This document shows positions 12,801 through 22,600 of a DNA stretch of 64,000 nucleotides, one piece after another. The position numbers and the translations under genes were made by a program. Origin of the DNA: Panopea generosa. Lineage: Eukaryota > Mollusca > Bivalvia > Adapedonta > Hiatellidae. The stretch lies in the NCBI GenBank assembly GCA_029582155.1, contig CM055902.1:13918041-13982040 (forward strand). Direction: 5' to 3'. The notes under the pieces are model-generated. The model worked only from the letters and a program-made list of their open reading frames with translations. It ran no database searches and had not been told where the DNA came from. Positions within the stretch are counted from its first letter, which is position 1. Each line of letters starts with the position of its first letter.

Positions 12801-13581
12801 TGTTATCAGTATAACTGCCATTATTATAATGTATTGGAAGTGTATTAGGGCGAACAAAAATCATGAGCTTCCATTACAAATTCTTCATTACAACTTTTAT
12901 ATAAAATGTATGGCGTAATGATATAAGAAGTAGGCTTCTATTCCTACAGTTCCAACAATGATCAATCTAGAATCAGTTCCGTGACAACAGTATAACTACA
13001 GTGACGTTGGCGATAACGATGTTGTTGTGCAGAAATTAACGACATTCGTTCACCTGTCTTCCCTTGTCATGACCCTTTTGCAGTCTTGGAACCCATCAAG
13101 CATTTACTTTTGTCATATTGAGATTTTGTGTTAAAATAGTCTGCATATATCCATAACTTATACCAACTTGTGACGAAGTCAATCGCCGGTCCTTCTCAAT
13201 CAGATCGTTCGCAGCTGCGACTGTGTCGGTGTCCACAATTATAGCCTTTCACTCCCTACCCTTCCTTTCCTCTAGTGACACCCGTCCTTTTGAGTATCAT
13301 TTGTATAATGTCCAACAGGCATTCAAAACAATAAATTTATACACAATACATAGAATACTAATACTAATTGCAAAACAAACATACGGAGAAAATGACAAAC
13401 GAAAAAATAAGTAACATCGCCTGATTATCTGCATGCAAATCCAAACAAGAACATAACTGCTAAAACGAAGTCATTAATAATATTTAGTCATTAATTTACG
13501 TTTTTTTCGAATGACTTACTTATAATCAACCAACCCAACAAAACCCTTTTTGTAATAACAGTAGCTGTTTACATTTTACAG
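12801..13581. other. Region upstream of the first recognised exon
   Basis: The initiating exon and promoter of the EGF-like gene could be here or further upstream. I could not identify a TATA box, initiator or ATG exon with confidence. A somewhat GC-richer patch near 13.17-13.28 kb (GATCGTTCGCAGCTGCGACT) is the only stretch that stands out. Confidence 0.4.
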
Positions 13582-13648
13582 GAGCGACTATCTGCTGCCT
13601 TGTGTATTTTCATTTGCATGAATGGTGTTTACAGATATTCGTCAGCAG
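13582..13648 (+). CDS. Candidate signal-peptide exon of the EGF-like gene
   Basis: A TTTTACAG acceptor precedes 13582 and a GTAGGT donor follows 13648. The 67 nt end in phase 1, matching the incoming phase of the next exon. The reading frame gives ERLSAALCIFICMNGVYRYS followed by SA, a hydrophobic core with small residues near the end, as in a secretion signal. Joining the final G to CT of the next exon gives Ala, so a cleavage near SSA-A is plausible. No ATG lies upstream in this frame before a stop. The only internal ATG (13618) comes after the hydrophobic core, so I infer that the initiator is in an unseen upstream exon. The alternative is that this is a chance ORF between splice-like signals. 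Confidence 0.5.
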
Positions 13649-16600
13649 GTAGGTTTCGCTTGGCTTGTTGAATCATTATGATCTGACAGCAAAATGTGCA
13701 TATTCAATTATAACAGGTTGTACGTTAGATGAATTTCTATAATTCTTTTAAAAACTATTTAGGTAATATTCATAAATATGTTTATAACTTTTACTGGTTG
13801 AATCATAACATAACATATAAAGAATAAAAGTGCATATAGTCAATACTATATATCATGACATTAAACAGTACATAAAACATCGATCACAGGACTGTATGAT
13901 AATTAGTACAATTACCGTTTTGTGGAAATAATTCTTGATACACCTTAATGCATCTGCGCTAAGCGTCACCTTTTTCGTTTATATATGTTAAATGTGGGGG
14001 AGGAAGTATAGGTTCAATTCTTCCTTCTTGATGTTTTCTAAAGAACCCCAACATATATTTTTGTGCTGAGTTATTAATTGTATTGATATTTATTCGTATG
14101 CGTATGTGAGGATTTTATTGTAATCCTGTCATACAGCTAGGATTTCGCCTTTGATAGATGTATAATGTCCATTTCTTCATGTCAGTTTAGTATTTGTATT
14201 CCTATCAGCCGACAAGGATTTTTCATTTGGTAACATCATACTCATGTCATAACTTGTGTAGTCTTGTCAGTCAGTTAGCCTTCTGCCTTTGACACTTCTG
14301 TTCATAAATGCATGATGTACGATTTGATATATGCTTAGACATAATGTTCCATGATTTGTACGGTCACCAAGCAACCCTTTACTGCAATTATAAGTTGATC
14401 TTGTTTTTTCAACAGTACTTAAGCTCATAAATAAATATATGTATTACCTTTGCGTACATGTAAGCTACCTTGACACGTGCATACTACTGAATGTGTAAGG
14501 TAATATTTTACTGGACGTACTTTGTTTGATTTACACCGTTTATTTTGACGTGACGGCTATGAAAAGCCACGGTGGGTGTAGCCGTAAACCAGGTTAAAGT
14601 TCCTCAGTGACTGTTCCAAGACAGTTAACACTGTTGTCACTTCTTGTTAGTATTATGTATAGTACTTCTGATCAGTTTAAATTGTGGTAATGTTGTTGTA
14701 ATAGATATGTCTTCGAACGATGGATGATTATGTATCTCCTTTTGTAAAATTTTATAGAGGGGATTATATTTTGTGCACGGGATGGACATGGATGAAATAA
14801 CAATTTTAACGTTAAATCCTGGTTTAGTAATACTCTGAGAGAAATATTACTGTTTTATTAAAGACGCAAAAAACCAGTCGAATAGAAATACCTGAATCAA
14901 ATGATAATCTGCACTTCATTTGCGCGGCCATCAATGTAATGATCAGACCTGATATATTTGATAGCATGTATACCATTTGTTGCAGGAGACTCTTGTAAAT
15001 TGATATTACCATCACAAATTTAGCTGTGCACGATTAAATACATTGTTATCTCATAGTTTACATGCAGCACTAATTTCTCTTATTTTGAACACATTTTCTG
15101 TTATTTGACAAGGATACCCTGTGACTGAGTGGTATGTGGATCTGTTTCAACATTACTTACGTCTCAACGCTGATTTCTGTCGTTGAGCTCAGTCCAAATA
15201 CTTTATTTGAGACAGTTTGCAAGTTACTCGGTTGTTCTAATTAAATTAATAAGAGGTTTTCATCCATCTGAATTAAAAGCAATATATATAGTAAAAAACA
15301 TACAAAACAAACAAAAACCAGCCTTGTTAAACATGTTCTTTAATAACAGTAACGCATGCTGGAATCAATTCAGAATTGAGTACATCAACTAGATATTGAT
15401 GCAAAATAAAACTTGCATTTGTTTTTATGTAAAAAATCATCTTTTTTAACATGAACAGTTTGTTGTGAATAGTATAGTTAAACTTAAAATTCTGCCTGTC
15501 GTTATTCATATAACTAGTTAGAAAATGTTTGAAAAAGACACACAGGTGATTTAAATAATTCACACTTTTATTGGCGATTGTCATAAATATATTTCTCTAA
15601 CATAACATATTTTATATCAAACATACATACATATATCTTCCATTTAATTACACATAATATGGAGCATAAGAGAAACCTGATAAATGATAATTCCTGGTTA
15701 TTGACACTAGTAAGGTGAAGATTGTGTATGTAGATGTTTTACATGTATATAATAATACAGATCCAAATCTATATATTTTCATTATCCTTTTACATAATGA
15801 CCATTTTATTGATAATTTTATCCATGCATTATTTTAGCTCTTGTTACACCATGTGCTAATGACGATGCATGCAAAGTACATGGAGGTGATGCAAACTCCA
15901 AATGTTTAGGTGCGGGTGGGAATGGTGCCTGCGTTTGTAAAAGTACTCACAAGGATGACGGCAGTGGTACATGCGTTCCTAAAGGTTCGTAATATATTTT
16001 ATATCACTTATAGTAACCTTTTTTGTAGTTGAATATTTATTGACATTTCACCATATACTTCATAAGCTATGTTAAGGATGTTGGCTCGTCTAAACTAAAG
16101 TAATTAGATATGTTTTAATAAAGCAAAAAACCATATTAATTATTATCTTACTTAGTAGATAAAATTAGTCGTGAAAAGGATATGTTGCCGTGACCGTTTT
16201 TTGCGCTATTTCATTTTAAGAGGAAATCTACGTAAACATTTAATATTTTGTGACAAAAATGAGTTTTAATACAGAAACCTGTGGTCTATTGACCACTTTG
16301 AATATGTTTTTAACTGTTCACTGCATGTCATCTGGCGGCACAATCAATCACAGCCATCATAACCTTCTTATATTTCCACTCTGCCGATCTTGCTGCAATG
16401 CGGAGGTTTTGTCAATATTGATATCGGTTTACTCGTAGATTACCCTTAAACAATAAGCATATCTTTATTGTTTGATTCGCTTTATATCACAGCATGTTAG
16501 TTTTGTTTATACTCATTTATTTTAACTCAATGGCGATGAAAGCTCAGAGCTTAAAGGGATTATATTAGCAAGTAACACAAACACGCTGTAAATCCACACT

Positions 16601-19600
16601 ATCCTGTATGCAGTATGCACAAAATAATGCTTATGTATTGATCTATAACCTTTATTAACCTGAAAGTTATCAAATTAACAATTATTGAATATTGGCCAAA
16701 ACATTAATACGTCCCGCAATAAAGTATTGCGCAATATTTACATTGAACTCCGTAAACTTCCCGAACAAAGCCTCGAAAACGAGATCGGGAACGAGTCTTC
16801 ATGATGTTATCCGATAATCGATCGGAAACCCGAAAGTGGTTCGTTGAAAATGGCAAATGTAAACAAAAACAAAAACGTGGCTTAAGAAACCCGATGTTTG
16901 TAATAAAGAGGTTATGCAATTATACACTTTAGACGCGTATATCTCTAAGCTATAAGTGTATCTTCATGCTGGGCGTGTGTATTTAGGACAGTGAATTGAC
17001 GGTAATATGCCACTATAATCCCTTTAAATGAACATCTCTCGAGTCAACTTCCTAGGTGGAACCAGTACTGAGTGCTGTTTTATGTTAGGCATGGTGTCGA
17101 CCTTGGGATCGAACCGCAACTTCTTGCGTGAGCTGCCAACACTCTATCCATTACACTACCGACCCGCTTTTAAATTCAATATGTTTGTAACATCGTAATA
17201 ACATCGTAATTTGAAAATAAGTAAGTGTGCTGAGAGTCATAATTGAATTTAAGGATGGCATGTTTTGAATGTTCTATTAATTAACTTTTCATCGGAGCTC
17301 TACTTTATCTATGCAGTTAATTGTATGCATCATAATGTTTGCAAATTCATTTGAATACATGTGATGAACACTCAAAAACTGTATTATAAAGCTGTTGAAT
17401 GTTATGCTCAGTATTTCTATATCTTACTGATACATTAGTAGATGATAATTATGTAATAATTAAATAGAGGTAAATACAAGTGTTTATATATGTATAGCTA
17501 ACCGCAAATCTTTCAAAGTTATATCAAGATATTAATGGCTTATAATCATTCCAAATAATATCAAAAGTGTATATTTTACAATTTTTTGTTACAAGATACC
17601 GTTCTGTATTATACAGATTTATGATATATTTTTTAAAGTTGTCAAGTGTAGATTTAAATGTATTAAGTTTTTGAGTGTAAATAACTTTCTTTGCAATTAA
17701 TATCATTTTATTTCCGAGCATAACGTCTGTATTTGTCCAAGTTAAGTTAATGTCTTTACTTTTTTTGCGAATATGGTTCATCAAACACGAGATAAATTGT
17801 TTAGAAACATGACATTCGATAAAAGTATGTTTAATTGTTTCAGAGTCCTTTATTTTCCTTTTTTTTAAGAAGAGAATCGGTTCTCAATATCTGGTGGTTT
17901 ATTCAGTAACGAAACCATTGTAAATTTGAGTCATTTGTAATGTTAAAAGGAAGGCAGCAACATTTTATGTTATAATATTATATTTAGTATATAGCTTTAT
18001 GCACGTACCAAGATTACATGAACCGTGTTTGTTTAATCTAAAGAGTAATATATTTAGTTTAACATGGCAGCTCTGAAATTAATAGACATTCATTAAATAT
18101 ACGTTCTGTCTAATTTACAGGTGCCTGAGCACTGATTTACTGAACGGTATTGTAATTAATTTGGCATTTATTTCCATCCTTCTCATGTTAAAATAAACAT
18201 TTACTTTATGTTTTTAAACCCAACCATTTCAATAGTATATTCCCCAACAACCAGTAGTAGTATATAATTTGTTAAAGAATTGGCCAAATGAAAACATCAA
18301 ACGTTAGTCATGCTTGTCAATGTTATATTTTAGCGTCATGAGTAAAACATTTTTTAAATGTTATCAAATTACAGAAAAACGTTTTCAAACTTCTCCTTGA
18401 AATGTTACATAGGTTGCCATTTTCTATATAAATATAAACGTAATTTAAAACATAATCAAGAATATATTTCGTGAATAAATTGTCTACAAAACAACATGAT
18501 TTTACATTTTGAGTTTGTGTAAAGATACACTCCTATTATCAAAACATTCCGTATTTGTAACACATGCAGTATATAAGCAGAGTATGCTGATGGAAAATAA
18601 TGTATATATCATAAACACACTGTTTAATACATAATACATAAAATATGTTGTTCATCGTTTTCGGGTCAACATGTGTGTATACATATTCTCTACATAGTTT
18701 AATTAACAATTATATGTCTCACAGACGCATGTAGTGCAGCAGGTAATTGTACAGCAGTAACACAATCGACATGTACGGGTAGCACATGTCAGTTCGAAGC
18801 AGCGTACAAAACAGAATCAAAGACTTGTGTTGCAAGAGTTGAATATGTTTTTGCTATCAAAATATTGTACTAAAACAGGCGATATACTAATGCACGAAAC
18901 TGAGCGCAATGTTATAATTTTGCGTACAAAAAGTATCAGAGGCTTGTGTTGCAAGTGGTTAATATATATTCATCATAATATTATACTTAGAAAATTGTAT
19001 GTTTGACTATTAAGCGTCAGTTTATGCCACGGACGGCTAACACTACGTTAGGCGACATACTAAAGAAACTATACGTATGCATTGACGATGACGTTCTACC
19101 TGCTGTCTATAAATCTCTCCGTACCTTTCTGTCTTATATTTCGACACTGCCGATCTAACTGTCATGCGGAGGGTTTGTAAATCTATATAACGGTTTTTCT
19201 CGCAGATCATCCTTAAGTCGTGGGAAGATCGCATAATCGAACGTTGAACAATCCTGCTTGTTTGATTCGATTTTTATTACATATATTGTCGTCTGTATCA
19301 TTAAAACGCCTGTGTCATCGAAATAAAAATGCCCGTGAACATGTTGGTTTGGAGTTTTCACATTAAAGAAGCGTTTTAGTATCATTTTATTACATCCTGG
19401 TATATTGGTAGACGTGAGTTTCAACTATGTAAATAACTATATTTTACGTCAAGTAATAATATATCAATCTGTAGGAAGACGTATAATACGGTTTTGGCAA
19501 TGTCCATACCATTTTATTGTATGTTTGTATTGTCGTTTTAATACATATTTGATGTTTTGTTTATATACTTATGTTCTATAATGCGATATAATTAATATAC

Positions 19601-22600
19601 CTGTCGGCAAAAATCCTTTATAATTATTGCAACTTCGCCCCTGCTGTCATGCCCGGGGTCAACTATAGGATGTTTTAATAAATTTTATACTCTCCAGAAC
19701 ATGGCGATCCTTGTACAGTGAACGGAGACTGTACTGGTCAATTGCAAGAGTGCAGTGGTGCTGCTTCTTCTAAAGTGTGTACCTGCAGTACTGGACATTC
19801 ATACAATGGCACGAAATGCGTAGTAGGTAATACTCGTATTTCATTTTTAGTCAATATTGCTTAGACTGGCTTTATCAGACCAGTGCTTCCTGATTAAGAA
19901 TTACGCGCTTGTCCATATATAATATATTAGTGATATAAATTACCTGACGGTTTTCTATTCTTACTGCATGTATATTTGTAACACCACCCATTATAACAAG
20001 ATAGTAACTATATAGTTGTGAATTAAAGTGTATATCGTATACATACGTTTTACACCAAATGAAAACAGGATGCTATAGATATTGTTATCAGGTCTATATG
20101 TGTGTACAACCGTTCTATACATCAAAAGACGAAGTTGAAAATGAAGTATAAAGTATACGGTATCACATTTGATTCCATTCAGGACATGGTGATGCATGCA
20201 CAGCAACCGCAGACTGTACTGGACTAAACCTAAAGTGTGATACAAGTAAATCTACCAATGTATGCGACTGTAAAGATGGATATTCTCAAGACAGTACACA
20301 TGCAAACTGCATAAAAGGTAATTATTGTATAATGTCATTCGTTTGACATCAACCGATATTTTTTTTGATAAAGTTTCTGTAAAACCAACACTAAAATATT
20401 CAGTCTGATCTAAAGTTCATAATATGGCATTGTACTGATATCTTATAAAAGTATTCATTGGAAGGAATATGCACATCAAATAAATTAAAATATCAGACTG
20501 TACTATTGAGACTGTTCCTAAGTGGTAATGGAAAATGCAGCTTCGCTCACATTCAATACCATCAGCTTTAGTGTAATTCTATTTTCCACAAACATGATTC
20601 CAAGAAGCCATTAATAATAATAGCAAAGAAATATGCATCGTGGAGATACGCTTTTATAGTTTCCTTAAATAAGCGGTGGCATCCATGGTCGTGTGGTCTG
20701 AGGTCGTAGCTTCGAGTCTTGCCTGGTCCAAACATTTTATTCGAGAAAGTTTGCTAGTTACTTTTCGAAATATGGGGGTTATAGTCAGCTTTATTTTGAG
20801 ATCTTCCGACAATAAAACTGGATATGCCATTCATAACCTGAATCATGATGAAAATGGCGTTAAATTTCGTTTACCAAAAACACAAATAATAACAAAGAAC
20901 TGATATTCTCTCAAATGTGTTTATAACACCCACAGTTTTTTAAAAGCAATTGAATTCTTTGTAACAATAAACTGGTGTTAAAAGTACATTAGAGTAAATT
21001 TTCTGCACACTGTCAATCAACCTGTCCGTATCATTTCGTCTTATATTTCCACTCTGCCGATCTTGCTGACATGCGGAGGTCTTGTAAATCTTTATAACAG
21101 TTTACTCGTATATCACCTTTAAACCATGAGTGCCGGACCCGATTAGCTCAGTCGGTTACGCGTCTGACTATCAAACCAGGGGTCGTGTGTTCGAGTCCCC
21201 GCACGGCAACAGTCTCCGTGATGATTGATATACGACATTGTGTCTCATTATCATTCGTCTCTCACCACTGATTCAAGTGGGAAAGTTATCAGTTACTTGC
21301 GGAAATGGGGTGTGCTCGAGTACTAGTTTATCCCAGGAGACAGTGGTTAGGTTAACTGATCGTCTGTTAGCACTCGATGGCATAAAAATGACGCTAAATA
21401 TTCAATCAATCAATAAATCATGAGCAGATCGAACGTCGCTAGATCTTTATTGTATGATCACATATTAGTTTGGTTTATACTAATTTATTTAAGCTCGATG
21501 GCGACGAAAGCTCAAAGCTTATATAAACCGCTCTCGAATCCGCTTCCTGGGTAGAACCAGTACTGAGTGTTGTTTTATGTGAGGCATCGGGTCGGCCGGG
21601 AGATCGAACCTTCAACCTCTGGCGTGAGATGCCAACAATCTATCAATGACACTACCTACAGGCTTTTAAATTAATATGTTTGTATAGTGTTTCTGTATTT
21701 GATCTTTACAGGACATGGACAGCTAAATAAAAACTAAATACAATTTAATACTCTTTTTTATATAAAAACATCGTAATTTGAAAATAAGTAAATGTGCTGA
21801 GTGTCATAATTGAATTTAAGGATGGCATTATTCAGACTAATCTAGATTTCATTATATAGCGTTATAATGATATTCATTGGTTGGACAATGCACATCCAGT
21901 AAATTAAAATAGCAGACTCTGTGTTATTGAGTCTGTTCATAAGTGGTACTGAACAATGCAACTCCGATCACATTCCAACTTTATTCCATTTCCATCAACC
22001 ATTATTTAATAAACCCAGAAATAATCATTTCACAGAAATATGCAACGTGGTGATACGCTATAACATTTACCTATAATAAGAGTGGGCCTCCATTATCGTG
22101 TGGTCTAAGGTTGTGGGTTCGAGTCCTGTCTGGTCCAAACATTTTATTTGAGATAATGCTAGTTATGTTTGGAAGTACGGGGTTTATATTCAGCTTTATT
22201 ATGTTATTTTTTTCAGAAAATAAAATTGGATATGCCATTCATAACTTGAATTATGATGAAAATTTACCAAAAACACAAAAATAACAAAGAACTGCTATTC
22301 TCTAACTTATGTTGATAAACTCACAAATATTTAAAAGCAATTGAGTTCATTGTTACAGTAAATTGATATGAAAAGTACATAGAGAGACATGCGTTATTAG
22401 GATTTAGTAAAAAATACGAGCTTGTCCATATATAATTAAATAGATAACATGTACCTGATGTCCTCTACTCGTTATGCATGTGCAATTTTAGCACCACCTT
22501 GTCAATAAAAATAATTACTATATAGATTTGAATTAAAGTATATATCGTAAACATGCATTGTTGACTAAAAGAAAACAAGTTGGCTGCTTTTAAAAAGCAT

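Larger units (their letters stand above)
16355..17261. repeat. Intron block duplicated between 16.36-17.26 kb and 21.02-21.83 kb
   Basis: Both regions share ATTTCCACTCTGCCGATCTTG, a CATGCGGAGG-type stretch, a minus-strand SINE and then, outside the SINE, AACATCGTAATTTGAAAATA, AAGTAA, TGTGCTGAG and TCATAATTGAATTTAAGGAT. A third, shorter copy of the first part lies at 19.11-19.29 kb. Because non-SINE flanks are shared, this looks like segmental duplication within the gene rather than independent insertions. Each copy later received a different insertion (MITE at 16.55 kb; SINE at 21.13 kb). Confidence 0.7.
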
